DNA of 64,000 nucleotides from contig JAJEKV010000541.1 in assembly GCA_021234155.1 (NCBI GenBank), positions 62,001 to 126,000 of the forward strand, written 5' to 3'. Below, in pieces: positions 45,541 through 58,231 of the stretch (the stretch's first letter is position 1; every line of letters begins with the position of its first letter). A program made the position numbers and the translations under genes. The notes beneath the pieces were generated by a model. That model had not been told where the DNA came from. It searched no databases and saw only the letters and a program-made list of their open reading frames with translations. Source of the DNA: Isoetes taiwanensis (lineage: Eukaryota; Streptophyta; Lycopodiopsida; Isoetales; Isoetaceae).

Positions 45541-48270
45541 ATGGTACATGCATGTTTTCTTTTTCTTTTCTTAAGCATTCAACTAACGGTTATTTCTTAT
45601 TTTTTTGCGGATGGTGAAGCAAATGAATGAAATTTGTTAGGGCAGAGCACCTCTTATTTTTTTTTCCTTGTTCTTAGCCTCCGGCTTGCCTCCGCCTTCT
45701 TACCATATGTTGCAAGCCTCCCGGGCTTTTTTTGTTGTGAATAGTTGAAGCCTCCGGGCATTTAAATTTACAAAATGATGTAAAGCCATACCTACCATAA
45801 AAATTTTGAATGTAAAAGTTTTTGCTTCTAATTCCATTTGAATACCTAACTTTTTTTTATGTACACATGTTACCACTCTTAAGTACATAAGTCATTATCC
45901 CTTTTCAAAGAGCATATTATTTTCAAGGATCACACCGTTTAATAGTACATATGCAACAAAATGGAACACACTAAATTCGTGATCGCGGTGATCCACTTTC
46001 TTATTTGTTGTCAAATTAAAATTAAAACACAAGTCCCCATCAATAGTCTCCCATTTGCATATAAAATATCTATCATTCCAAGTTATATTATGTTTTATGA
46101 ACTAAAATGGCCTCCTATCAGCCATTCCATCGCCATATTTCCGCCTTTTTTCCTTCGGCCGATTTGTTTGGAATATTCTCCCTAATAAGGGGAATCGTGA
46201 TATCTATGGCCATATGTATTTAATTCTCGTTGGTTGTATTGATTGGCAACACGTGGCGCTTCTAAAAAGCCACTTGCATTATAGCATACCGGCAACTCAT
46301 GACGGTGTCTCTTGGTTTGTCGATACCAATCATGCATCACCGATTCTTGTCTTGCCCTATTTTCATTTAGAGTCCATTCCCCGCCTTCTACATTTCAAAA
46401 TTTGAATGTGTAGGTTGAAGCTTTGTATTAGACTTTCATTTCGATTTACTGCGATTTAGCCTTAAAAGTTCGTAGAAGGGATCTTTACTTCATCCCAATA
46501 CAGGCTTCCGCCTCTACAATTCAATTTTGAATTTGCTTTTGTATAAAAGCATGGATTGTAGGAGAATGGACTTTTCGATTAAGAAGCATGAGCACAATAT
46601 CCGCAATTCAAGTTGAAGAACTAACTTAATACAGGGATTGCAAGCTAGCAATCACCCATTTTTATGGGTTTTCAAACCACATTTTGTGGTGACGATCTAA
46701 ATTTCTGCCTTAATGGTTTGAAGAGAAGATTGAAGGCCAAGGATTAGTGTGGAGCCCGAGGTGCAAGTGCTTGGCCGCATAAGCTTCCCCCCGTGTGGCC
46801 TATATCATAGAATCATCAGGTTAAAAAAATCCTCTTAGTGCTATTCCTAACTCGAGGAAACTCCATAGTTAGGTCAAAATTACTCATACATGCATATAGG
46901 TCTCCGAATCAAACCGTTGGGCAGATCTGGCGTTCAAAGCCACAATTCACATCCTCGGCCGATATAATCGGGATTCAAATCTTCACATCTTTAGAAACAC
47001 TTCAACCCACGAACTTTGTCGACGAGGACCTATTTTTTTCCTCCCGCAAATTGAACCTGGACACACTAAACCCAAGATCAATCTCAAATCTAAGACTCCA
47101 TAAGCGGATCGTAAACTCCCCGATTCCCATTACATGCAACCCTAAGAGAAGAAGAAGCGGCTGGAATTAGGACACGAGGGACAAAATTTGACGGTTAAGA
47201 TCAAATCAAATCTCGGATATGGTCGATCCGGCCATAGGGAAGATTAAAGAGCAACAAATCGGTGAAAATTGAAAAGGAAAAATCCGGTCGGAGGGGCTAC
47301 TAAGGACCGCAATCGCGCCTACCTAAAAAGAGAGCTGATGGAAGAAAGAAGAGTCGCACCCTACCAGCCCTAACTTACACATGCTATAAATTTTGAAACC
47401 TATCGACACCAGAGCAAATGAGAAATCGACACGTAAGATTGCATATATGCTAAAATGTTCTTCTATAATGGCATTTTGGACAAAGTTTTCCAGCATTTTT
47501 TGATAGAAAAAGAGTTGTCCATATTTGGCATGGCCATTAGAAAAATAGTTCTCCATATTTGGCGTGGCTAGATGCATTGCAAAGAGGAAAAATGGCATAT
47601 ACGGATTTTACCGAAGTTTTTGTTAATAAACTAAGCCGCCCGGTTGGGTCCATAAACTAAGCTCATGTACTACAACATGTGTATGTTGTGAATGCTCGTA
47701 TACCATTCAACTGAGTAATTGGAGTATATTGCACAAAGTATATGGTTGATCAACATAAGAACAAATATAATACCGTGCTCCAAAAGGTCCAATTCTGATT
47801 GTTGCTACGGATTAATAAATAACTTTGTGCCCCATACATGTATTTAAGACAAGAAGATCAAGTAATTGTCTAAATAAGCATGAGGATGATTTTTGTTCGG
47901 TCTGGCATAAGGAAAATCTTTTGTGTATTGTGTGCTAGAAAGCACAGTATATGATGCATATTTAATAGACACTTCTCATCATATGATGTACCGGTGTTTG
48001 AACCAATTCATTGAAAATTCAGATTTGACAACATAACTAAACTAGACAAAGATGTTGGCAATGTTGATATGTTGGAGCAGTATAGGTATGTGATATTATG
48101 TTGTTTCATTGTACGCCGAAGTTCCCTTTCATGTTTTAAATATTAAGTTTTGCACGCATTCGACACCTTCTTGACAACAATTTCGAATGAACAGCAAGTT
48201 TGACAAATGGACAGCAAGTTGGACGTTTATATCATTTTCAACTAGCACAAACTCGATAAAGAGAAATGTT
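45541..48270. other. Spacer holding second copy of the 44.1-kb repeat
   Basis: Apart from the direct repeat at 46105-46582, which matches 44138-44602, there are only short frames without motifs (for example 46838-47170, 110 residues). The rest appears to be non-coding. Confidence 0.5.
46105..46582 (+). repeat. Dispersed direct repeat, copy 2
   Basis: Partner of 44138-44602, in the same orientation, about 1.97 kb away. It retains a GTGTCTCTTGG-to-CCATTCC segment of about 60 bp that is shorter or altered in copy 1. Confidence 0.75.
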
Positions 48271-48500
48271 CGCGGCGGCCTTGGCCGCCGCGATAAATTT
48301 CTTGTATACAATAACTTAAGCTGCCCCCTTATGGATAGAGATTTAAGTGTCGCCGCGCTGGCCTCAATCTCAGATCTGGACGGCCCATGTTATCTCTATC
48401 CATAAGGGGGCAGCTTGACTTAGATTCATCTGGGCCGTCGAACGTGCGAGATCGATGGCCCAGATAAAAGCCCCCCTTATTTGGGGCTTTTAATATGGAC
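48271..48500. repeat. Cluster of three strong hairpins (possible Helitron end plus MITE)
   Basis: First, a perfect 10-bp GC-rich inverted repeat (CGCGGCGGCC, loop TT) at 48271-48292 is followed eight bases later by CTTGTAT, as at the Helitron end at 19.76 kb. Second, 48318-48342 is the exact reverse complement of 48392-48416 (25 bp each, 49-base loop). Third, AAAAGCCCC and GGGGCTTTT around 48465-48490 form another hairpin, and its neighbourhood recurs inverted near 55949-55975. No coding frame spans the region. Confidence 0.8.
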
Positions 48501-50897
48501 CGTCCGGATTTGAGAATTTAATCAGGAGCCCATTTATATAGATTTGCATTTAATGTATAGGGGTGGCAACAATATTTAATAACCATTAATGCCACGTGAT
48601 GCGGTGGCAAGTATTTTTATAACCCATTAACTACGTGGCACTAAACTTGAAAAGGAATGTATTATTTTTCTTTTAACTGTTCTATTTTCTATAGAACAGC
48701 AGAGAATTGAAACGTGAACGGCATTTTTGACCCGTTCTTGATTTCTTAGCAATGTTGGAGCTGCTACCTATGGAGATGGTGAAGCTTTGAAGTGCTATTG
48801 CCGAGTATAATGCAGTATAATTGTCTTGCGATTACCATGCTTCCCCGGGATAACATTACGATTTTCAGGATTTTGTGCTCTATACACAGGTAAGCTGTTG
48901 CGAAGGACTGTATTTGCTGCTATGGCGGCTAGGGATATGAGGAAAGCGATTCACCAACATGGAGTTTTTCCATTAATGATTCAAAGATAACAGAGTTAAA
49001 GTTTCGCCACTGTTTCCAAGGTTCTTCATTTGTTCTTGAGGTTGATCCTTATACATGTGGTAGTTAGCTATTGAGGTCGTAGAATCGCGTTTTAAAATTC
49101 AAGCGAGAATGTGATTTATATTGGATTTTGCACTTATTAACATATCTTTAATCTGTCTATTTATTTTCTTGCAGTACTTAAACTTGATAACCGCCTCCTT
49201 ATTATAGGTCGTGCACAAGCTGTGATGTTCTTGGATCCGTGAACATATTCAAATTCTTTCTTCTTAGGCTTTGAACAACCGTGTGTGTACAACTGCCTCG
49301 TGCACAATATTAGGCTCCTTGCATCTTCAAGGTGTTTCCAAGTTGTCTTTACTTTCTTTGATGCCATAAATTTCAGAATATTATCCAGAGGGGAAAAATG
49401 GATGATCTTTGCAGGTTTAATGGAAGAGGTCAGACAGTGAATTTGTCATGCGTAGCATATAATAACCCGCGTAAGTATAAGAACTTTAAATTTTAATTGT
49501 CAAGTTTAAGTAAAGGGGTTTTGCATGTCAGTTTGGGTTCTGGACGATACTTAATAGGTTTTATGGTGAGGTCCAGGTTTGCAGTTCCCAACAAAACCCG
49601 ATATTATATCTAGTTATTTCAATTGGAGTGTCATATGGTGAAGGTTAACGATGACATGGCATCATTTAACAGTTCTTTGTGGCACTTTTATTTAGGGACA
49701 AGGTAGCAAAATATATGATCCCATTCTCTTATTAGAAGACCACACCATTTTGCTTCGAAAGATTGTGAAAAGCCTCATCTGATCCATGAAAATTCTCTTG
49801 AGCATAATTTTAATCTTTCTGCCCAAAAAAGAGGGAGCAATAGCCATTCATGAGACTTTCAACCTGGTTCCATTCCTTGGGTGCATTTTGAATGCCGTTG
49901 TTGGTTCACAACTTCTGTCAAATAAGGAACAAGGAAAAAATGAGCAAGTTGTAGTATGCGTAGTTTAGCCATGGACTAGGCACTTGAGAGGGAAAAAAGA
50001 ACGTGTGTTTTATAGAGAGTAATGTGCAACAAAAAACACAAAGAATATAGTAATTTGATAAATACATTATGATTGGAACATAGGAAATTTACCTTGCTAT
50101 CAATTAATGTACTATGAACTTCATTCATGTGCAATGTTACTCCTAGCATGGCATATGGCCCATAAATCTTAAATACTTAAGCTTTAATCCAAAACTTCTT
50201 TTTGTCCCTCGTGAATTGACCTTGTGCAATTGAGAATGTAGATAGTAATAAGTCCATACAATTGATTGCCCACAATGCATTGAAGATTCTAGAGCAGTAT
50301 TGAAGGAACCTAAAGGAATTCTATTAGATCTTAGTCTTCTAATATGTGATTGTTAAATTGTGCATCATCAAAATGGTCACTTCGTTTGGGCCTTTTCTAG
50401 ACAAATCGTTCTTAGTTATTTCTTGGTGGTCTTACTGTCTTTGGAATTAATCATAGCATTGCGAGATATGCAACGGTATCCTCTATTGTTAATATGACGA
50501 GCAACTTATGTCGAGCTACCTAGAAACATTGGGGTAGTTCAAGCCGAATGTACTAGAACATATAAAAGGTCTCAAAGAATGTATCGGAATTTAAGTGATT
50601 GTATATAGAATCAAATGCATCCATTGACTTTGAGTGTGACTTTGACATCTTCAGCCTTAGCTTGACTCTTTCAGTGTAATTCGAATTTATCTTGACCATT
50701 TGATTTGGGCTTTAGCTTGAGTCCTTCAACTTAGTTCAAATTTGACTCGAGGATTTGACATACCCACTAGGGTAACATTGGCCTATAATGCAATTTTGAC
50801 TTTTGAAACCCTTATTCTCGAGTACTATAGCAAAATGATCATTTAATAACAAAATAGACAACGCTTCTTAATGAAATCCTTATGCAAAAAAAATTTT
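48501..50897. other. No recognisable gene
   Basis: Short frames only; 49161-49367 on the minus strand and 49786-49968 on the plus strand have no motifs. It is A+T-rich intergenic or intronic sequence. Confidence 0.45.
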
Positions 50898-50985
50898 CAT
50901 GGTACAACCACTCATAGTACAAGCACTTGTATATGTATACAAGTTTTTCTACTATGAGCGGTGCACTACGAGTGGTTGTACCATG
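50898..50985. mobile_element. MITE-like 88-bp hairpin
   Basis: CATGGTACAACCACTC at the left and its complement GAGTGGTTGTACCATG at the right are separated by about 55 bases that themselves contain complementary TACTATGAG/CTCATAGTA. The whole element folds as one hairpin. The flanking ATT/AAC gives no clear target duplication. Confidence 0.75.
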
Positions 50986-53305
50986 AACGATTAGCATAAT
51001 GATTTCAAAGAAGGAACATGGTTAATTCTATCCTCGATTGATCACACATACGTCAAATTTAATGCTTCCTTTAGCAAACATTTTCCTATGGAGTTCCATT
51101 TAGACAAGTCAAGTTCAATCTTTCCTACAATGGGCACCACAAAGTGCATTTGTCAACTTGAATTAGCGGCTATGCCTATAGAGTTCTATTTAGAAAGGAC
51201 GAATTCAAGATTGCCTTAGTTTCCCTTGACCATGTGCCCCTTTATTACCATTTTCAAATCATTAAACTCATTATGTAAATCCAATAACTCTATTATTCTA
51301 CCCCTCTTCGCAGTCACACAAATGGAAGTATGCATCTAGACCAATGTTATGAAGGTTTAACCTAAATTCATTGCACGGGATAGCAATTTAATGAACATCT
51401 TGAAATAGCAATTCACGTGTTGCATTGGAGATTCCGGGCCTCCTAACTCCCTTGTCAAAACACCACTATGTCATTTCTCAACTACTTAAAAGATTCTCCG
51501 GCGTCACAAGCTTGCAATTGTTTATTAGAACTTCTCCTTCCATCCAATGCCATAGAAAGTGTCATATCGCTTGTTTGTTTCCAAGTCTATAATGCTCCTC
51601 CTTTTTGGAGACTCCAGTAAAATTGCTAAAACTTGTAATGAGATTCCTCAAGAATCCTCTAGATTGTCCTGAAACATACCAAGTGTGAAAGATCACCTAC
51701 ATTCATTAAGATCACCAATATTCTATCAAATTTATCGAGATTTGCCTTCCCCAATATTCTATCAAATTTATCGAGATTTGCTGCAGAAACCCTCGATCAA
51801 ATGCATGATCAAACCCCTTTGTTCGACATTTTATTGTCCTGGCCATACAAATACCACCTCTTAACCAAATGTAATATTTTACAGCATGCCTGAGCTCATC
51901 ATTGTTTATTACAACTTCCATTTATAGAGGTTTATTCCTATTGCTCTTCTTTCTTGAATCCCAAACTTTAAATGCAATTAGAGAATCCTTTTTCCAATCT
52001 ATAATGGTCCTTTTTTTGCATGTAGTTTTGATTTTAGGTAACTCAAAATTAGTGTTTCCATTATTGAAGATCTAGATAAAAAGAACGTGTCTACAAAAAT
52101 ATATAAGTTGAGTTATATAAGCCGAATTTAATGTTTCCAAAATAGTAGTGACAACACTAATGTTGCAACATTGAAGAGTCAAATCAGAAGAAGTCACTAT
52201 CAAAGTGCAACTTGAATTGGTCACATGAGCTTTTTATTTCATATGCCAAACAAATTTATTCTTTTAACCAAAGCATATCATTAATAGAACTAAAAACTAT
52301 GTAGGACTGAATTGCGTGAAGCTGCATTGAACTTAGATATTGGTAGAAACATTTAGGATATTGCTATAAACATTGAATAACGACATGAAAAATTACTACA
52401 TCAGCATTCAACCACTATTATTATGGCTGAGGGCAACAAAGTTCATACAACACATGAAATGATTTCACCAACCTCCTTTGCCTTGTCCACAGTGAAGTAA
52501 TTAGGAAAGACGCACACATTTTCCATGCATATAAGGATATGAATCATTTTACCACGCCCATTTAGTAAAGAGAAGAATATTTGAAAATTATAAAATGTTG
52601 AAGACGTAGCTTTCTGATGACTCCAATTGTGCCCAAAAAATAAATAAATGAAGGTCAAGTAAAATTGACTCCAAGGAATAATATTAAAGATGCTTTCAAA
52701 GAAAAAATGTACCCAACGATTCTTTAAATGTTTTTAACTTGGGAATTTTACATGTGGTCCATGATTTACAATTTGGGTGTCAGGCATGAAAAATGCCAAG
52801 CATTAATGCTTAGCAAAGCCAAATAAAGATAACATGCATTAGTAGGAACTTGATTGCATTTTATTTGTAAGAAATAAGCAAAAGCTTTTCATAATTACTA
52901 CTTCATTATATGAAAAATTGTAACCGACATTCACACAAGGGATGATAAAGCAATGCATGTTAACAAAATTGCTACTACCACCATGGAGCTTTTCTTTGGA
53001 GCAGCGATAACCCATCATCATACGATAACATAAAGGTAAAATAACAAGATAGTTATCCCATATTCATCCTTCTCCCAAATGTTTCTACCAATATCTAAAC
53101 AATATCATAGCAAACATTTAGGATGGGCGCAAAGAACATGGGCATTTTACACCAATCATTTCTATACATGTAGATGCAATATGACAAAATCTTCATAATT
53201 TATCTCAACGAGAAAGTATATGAGCATTGTATTCTCTCTCTTTCATCATTTTAGGGAAAATAGTGTAAAATACTTCCAAATCGGGGTTAACAAAAAATGG
53301 GTAAC
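50986..53305. other. Spacer with one short tandem duplication
   Basis: A 36-bp unit (51715-51750) starting CCAATATTCTATC is repeated at 51751-51780. No gene is visible in the rest, which is A+T-rich with motif-free short frames. Confidence 0.5.
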
Positions 53306-53309
53306 ATTC

Positions 53310-53591
53310 TTACTTAGGTGGAGCTTTTGCACTTTCAAAAGTAATTTTATCATGTGACATTACCTCGACAAACAAAATTGTGGTACCTAAACATACCTTG
53401 TCCTTGATCATTACAAATAAAATAATCGGGTCATTTTCAGTAGATGCTCGAGGAAGCCTGAGGTTATCAAGAGGTTCTGATTCAAGCTTGATGGTAAAAC
53501 TTCTAATAAAGCGATTAAAAACATTACTATCCATCTCAATAGTATTTTCAATCTTGGTCTTTTCAAATCCGCTGGTTCCAAATCCGATCAA
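53310..53591 (-). CDS. Hypothetical exon
   Basis: A 93-codon minus-strand frame encodes TSGFEKTKIENTIEMDSNVF, IRSFTIKLESEPLDNLRLPR, then alternating hydrophobic strands (DPIILFVMIKDKVCLGTTIL). The composition looks protein-like rather than random, and the strand is that of the HslU-like exons 0.5 kb away. I cannot match it to HslU or to any other family, so it may belong to a separate gene or be chance. The spacer between 53592 and 54114 shows nothing further. Confidence 0.3.
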   Translation of the reverse strand: MIGFGTSGFEKTKIENTIEMDSNVFNRFIRSFTIKLESEPLDNLRLPRASTENDPIILFVMIKDKVCLGTTILFVEVMSHDKITFESAKAPPK

Positions 53592-54114
53592 AGCACCTAA
53601 GACATAGCCTCAAAAACAAAAACAATATCTATGTATAAAGTAACAATAGAGATTCATACAAAGATCGATCCTCTTACCAAAAAAAATCGGGTAATGTCAA
53701 CCTTTCGCCTCAATAAGACCAATTTTGAGCGGCGCGTGCATTATGAATCGCATTCGCTTTGATAAATATTCTCTAATTTGTTTGCACATAGGGCGCCGAT
53801 ACACGAATACGCTTTACCGGGTTGAAGGAGCAATTTAGGCCTTTTCGAAGTTGATTCTAGTCACGACTGATTGGATGGTGATGGAAGCCATCGGGATCTC
53901 ACAAATCCTTCTCGAGATCATGTCACTTGGTTTACGAGAATGGAAAGCACTTAGCTACAAATAATAAGTATATGATCATTTGACATTTCAATGTCATTGT
54001 ACTCACAACAACGCCACAAAAATACTAACATCAAAATTTCATAAATGCCGCCATTGCAACTTTATGTGCAATTTAAAAGTGAAAATTTATAGAAAATAAA
54101 AAAGAGCTTACTTT

Positions 54115-54830
54115 ATAAATAATGCTATTCGCTAAATGCCCTCCCATGATCCCTCTGAGAATAGCATCCATCCTCCTTCAGGCATCTCCGAACTTGCAAT
54201 CATCAAGTTTACCATCTTCGTATAGCTTTCTAAATAGTCCATCAGAGTAAGATTCAGTGACTTCCTCTTGCTGAAATAGAAACAAAGACAATCGCAGATT
54301 CAAATAACCATTTTAAGAATTAATAAGAACGCAAAAACCTAGATCCACCTCTCTGTATCTGCTCACCGTTCTCAACACTTGTTTCAATATCCCGATAATG
54401 ATCTTGCACACCATAATTGAAGATCATTGCTATAATTGCTTGACTCTAATGACCACGAGCACAATGGAAATAACAATACTCATACAGCCCAATATAATTG
54501 CAAGATCAACAAGATCTCCTATAATCGGGTCCACATACCAACCATGAAAACCAACCTCTCAGAACTGGTGGTTTGCACCGCTAAGAGACAAGATTTTAAT
54601 GTAAAAACCGAAGTGATATAGCATTTTCACTAATCTATAAATAAACATACTTTCAATAAAATGGGCATATGCTGCTTGGCAAGTCGCCTTGCTATTTGAT
54701 CTTTCCACAACGAAGTTGGCTCAATCATAAGAATGTTCTTAGGTAAAATTTCTTCCCTTAAATGTGTGTTGGGACTTCGATGGCGGCGCCTTTTATTTCC
54801 CCGCGACAAGAAGGGCAAATTAAAGTCATC
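54115..54830 (-). pseudogene. HslU/ClpY-like AAA+ ATPase exons (N-terminal part)
   Basis: Reading the minus strand, the first exon (about 54830 to 54651) encodes RRRHRSPNTHLREEILPKNI, LMIEPTSLWKDQIARRLAKQ and PILLK before a GTATGT donor. HslU has [35 protein letters not shown] at this place. The P-loop is thus recognisable but damaged. The next short exon (about 54425-54365) reads HYRDIETSVEN, where HslU has G-RDVES. The third (54270 to about 54175, acceptor TTTCAG) reads SYSDGLFRKLYEDGKLDDC, like the I-domain FRKKLREG-LDD. HslU unfolds substrates for the HslV protease, in mitochondria of those eukaryotes that have it. The damaged P-loop positions coincide with expected CAG/CTG-containing codons, so the break may be a sequence error. 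Later ATPase exons are not seen. Confidence 0.5.
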
Positions 54831-54839
54831 ATCCAACAT

Positions 54840-56158
54840 ACGGACCCATTTGAACCCCAGATGTTATTATCATTGTCTTGACTAACGGCACGCCAACACA
54901 TCAGCGAAGACGCGACAATCACCTAGACCAGATCTCATAAACGAAAGCCAACCAACGCGATGTTTAACCCGCTTTTGGTTGGATGGAGCATCCAACAGTT
55001 GGCTACTTCGCAGAGGTTGCTTATTTCAACTTGCATTTCTTCTCAAGACGACAATAATGGTCGGGCTGCTTTCATCGACAAACAAAGTATAACTATGTGA
55101 ACAAACCAGAAAAACTGGATGGATGGTTCGTGTCGCAGCTAGTAAGAAAACAAACCGACAATATTATATTGCGCATTTTTTCCTTCACGCCCATGGTTAG
55201 CAACCGCCCGAGATCGCCGCTCCTTTGTCGTGGAGCCACATTTTCCTACTAGGGCTAAGATTTGAGAGGCAAAAGTACATAAGAAAACCCCAGAGATAAT
55301 AAAAAATATGCCTTCTATGTTGCAGTCGGAAGGCACCACGCACAAGAAACACCACATAACAAAAAAGAAAAAGCATGATCATGCAACCCCCATCATGTAG
55401 GGAGTTGCGAAAATCTGGTGGAGCCAAAACCAACCTGCACAAACCATGCAATCGATCTTGGGACGCAAGAAGAAAATGAATGGGCTTTGCACCACCAGAC
55501 CTCATTGGTCAAGCATAAAGAAAAGATTCCCTGGGGGCCTTGTATTTTGAGCATCCCAACCCAATATTGCCCCATTTCAACCGGGAGAAGACCGCGAATG
55601 CGCTTTGCCTCGATATAGACGCTCATTTTTATCGAATGCTATGGAGTTTCTCCGTGATCGGCCCCAAAAGCAACACATTTTTGATTCAAACTTCATGTTG
55701 GAATCAAACTTTAGTGTGAAAAATCTATCATGCCTAATGATCACTAACAAATAATAGAGGCATAGTTGTTTGATTTGTATTTTGCCCCATCATCCAAAAA
55801 TATGCTAAACCTACCTTTATTAATAATCATGCAAAATACATTAAATTCCTATGATCTGCCACCTCATCAAAGGCATTAATTGCATTGAGATCATAATTGA
55901 TTGCACTTTAATATGACCAAATCTAGACCATCATCAACACATTCAACGTGAGATCAAAAGCCCCAAATAAGGGGGCTGTTTTGGGATCATGACGGGTACG
56001 CTTCGCGGGCATTTGACCACAATCTAGACCGCCTGCATCTAGATACACACCTCGGTCGGAAACAAGGGCAGCTTTATATAATTGTATATATATAATGTAT
56101 ATATCACTATCACTCAATATATATACACGCGGTATTAGATGTGTGTTTTGTCATCCCA
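54840..56158. other. Spacer; minus-strand short frames, hairpin trace
   Basis: Minus-strand frames at 55197-55505 and 55393-55626 overlap and have no motif. At 55949-55975 CAAAAGCCCCAAATAAGGGGGCTG is a hairpin related, inverted, to the one near 48470; at 56080-56105 there is a TATATA run. No gene is seen. Confidence 0.4.
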
Positions 56159-56260
56159 TGGGCATGTTCATAGAGATTCATCCTAGCCGCCCAATCACAA
56201 AATAGAAGGCCGTGATAATGCCACCTCATTTGGGTGCATGGATGGCCATGATGGGCAAAA
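56159..56260 (+). repeat. Terminal-repeat-like sequence, left arm
   Basis: GGGCATGTTCATAGAGATTC followed by ATCCTAGCCG and, 40 bases on, CCACCTCATTTGGGTGCAT matches the reverse complement of the last about 100 bases of the window (63890-64000) with moderate divergence. Together they could be ends of a 7.8-kb element or two inverted copies of a MITE. Between 56261 and 56640 I see nothing else. Confidence 0.6.
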
Positions 56261-56639
56261 ACATGGGCATGCATGGGGGGCATGCACCATATCCCCTAAC
56301 CGTTGATCGGGGAGAATAAATCTTAGCCCCTTGATTTTTTGTAAAGAATGTGCTAAAAATTTAAATTTGGTGTAGCGATCTTAACCGTTAGATCAAAGGT
56401 GAGGATAAATCTAGCCATTAACTCTTAATATTAAATTAAGTTTTTAAAGCGAGGTGAGGTGTCACCCCCATTAATAAAAAGAAGTGAGGGTGGCAAAAAG
56501 CATTTATGAATGGACTCTTCTAGGAAGCTTCTTCCATTTAATCGCCTTCAAAGGCATAGCTTGAGAGTGGGTCTACCAAGGTGGGACCCACTGATTGGAT
56601 TCTGCCGCCAGAGTTTCTAAATGAGTAGTGGTTTGGCAA

Positions 56640-58135
56640 TATTTTGTTGCAGCTTGAGCCAACATGATTCAAATACAAGAATCTTCTGGAATCTGAAAGC
56701 TTTAAGGAGTCTGGTAAGTTGAGGAATCTAGAAGAATCTTTACAGATAGAGGAATATCATGAGAATCTTAGAGAGAATCCATAAGAATTTAAGAGAGCAT
56801 CTTTGAGAATGTAAGAGAATCTAGGGAATCTTGATAAACCTTTTAAGAACTTAGAGGAATCTTTATGGAACTTTGGGGATTCTAGGGGAATTCTATAGAA
56901 ACTATGGGAACTAGAGGAACTCAAGAGAATCTATATAGAATCCTCAAGCTTCTATTTCTTTGGGAACCTAGGGGAATATTCCTAAAATCTTGAGAATTTA
57001 GTGAATTTTGTTGAATGTTGAAAAAATATTCTTTAAAAATCTATGGAGTCTCAACAAAATCTTTGAGAATCTAGGAGAATCTAAAAAAAGAATCTTCATA
57101 AAATCTTTTAAGAATCTATGGGAGTCTAGATGGAATCTTGGGGAATCTTCAGAGAATCTAGGGAGAATCTTTGCAGAACTCTAAGGAATCTAAGAGAATC
57201 TTTGGGAATCTAGGATAATCTAAATGAATCTCAAAGAGAATTTAGGGGAATTTAAAATTTTAGAATCTGCGGAAGTTCATGGAATCTTGTGAGAATCTAA
57301 GAGAATTTTCATAGAATCTTTTGGGGAACCCAGAGGAATCAAGGTGGAGACCTTGGGGAACCTAGGGAATCTTCATAGGATCTTGAGAATCTAGAGGAAT
57401 CTCAAGAGAATCTTTTAGTATCCCAGGAATCTTTAGCAACTTCTTGGAAAACCAAGAGAACTAAGCATGGGAATCTTAAACCTAGAGGAATCTTGGGATA
57501 ATCTTTGAAAATCTAGAGGAATCTCGTGAGAATCTAGGAAATCTAGGGGAATCCTAAGGAAATGTTTATAAAATCTTGAGAACCAGGGAGGAATCTTGAT
57601 AAAAATTTGGAGAATCTAGGGGGAAACCCCATAGAATCTATGGAAAGTAAGGAGAATCTACATAGAATATTGCGTAATCTAAAGGAACCTTGAGATAATC
57701 CTTCTAAATCTAGGGAATCTTGTAGAATCTTTAAGAATCTAGGGGAATCTTTCACTGATGTGTTTTGAAGGGAAATCTTTCTTTAGGGGTGTTTTTTCAT
57801 GGAATGTTGGAGAGTCTAGGGGAATCTTCATAGAATCAAAAGGAATCTAGGGGAATTTCTTTAAAAATCTCGGAGAATCTAAAGGAACTGATAGAATCTT
57901 AAGAATCTAAGGTAATCTTTGATATAATCTATGGGAATATGGAGAACCCACACAGGATCCTAAAAGTAATATAGAGGAATATTGGGATAATATTTAGATA
58001 TTTAGAGAATCTTTATAAGAATTAGGGGAACCCCTAAGAATCCTATTATTGAATCTTTAGGGAATCTAATGGAATATAATCTTTTTGGAATCTTATAGGA
58101 ATTTTAGGGAATTCAAGACAAGCTTCTTTAATGAT
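56640..58135. repeat. Degenerate GAATCT-rich minisatellite (1.5 kb)
   Basis: More than a hundred GAATCT, GAATCTT and GGGGAATCTAGG-type words follow one another at irregular spacings of about 10-14 bases, with no fixed long period. The open minus-strand frame 57543-57755 is a product of the repeat. The array has few long homogeneous runs, so it looks old or under no homogenisation. Confidence 0.92.
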
Positions 58136-58231
58136 ATTCTTTTCAAACGATCAAGGAAATCTTGGAGAAACCAAATAAAATTTTTAATCCTGGCCATATC
58201 TTTTGCGTGCCCTAAACTTAACAATTTGTAT

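Noticed and set aside
53310-53591. Last exon of the HslU-like gene
   Set aside because: The strand and distance fit, but no HslU C-terminal motif can be recognised, so it is listed only as hypothetical.
55197-55626. Minus-strand ORFs of 77-102 residues as genes
   Set aside because: They overlap in different frames, have no motifs, and no splice context supports them.
57543-57755. Minus-strand ORF rich in SRF and GFP-like words
   Set aside because: It is the translation of the GAATCT minisatellite.
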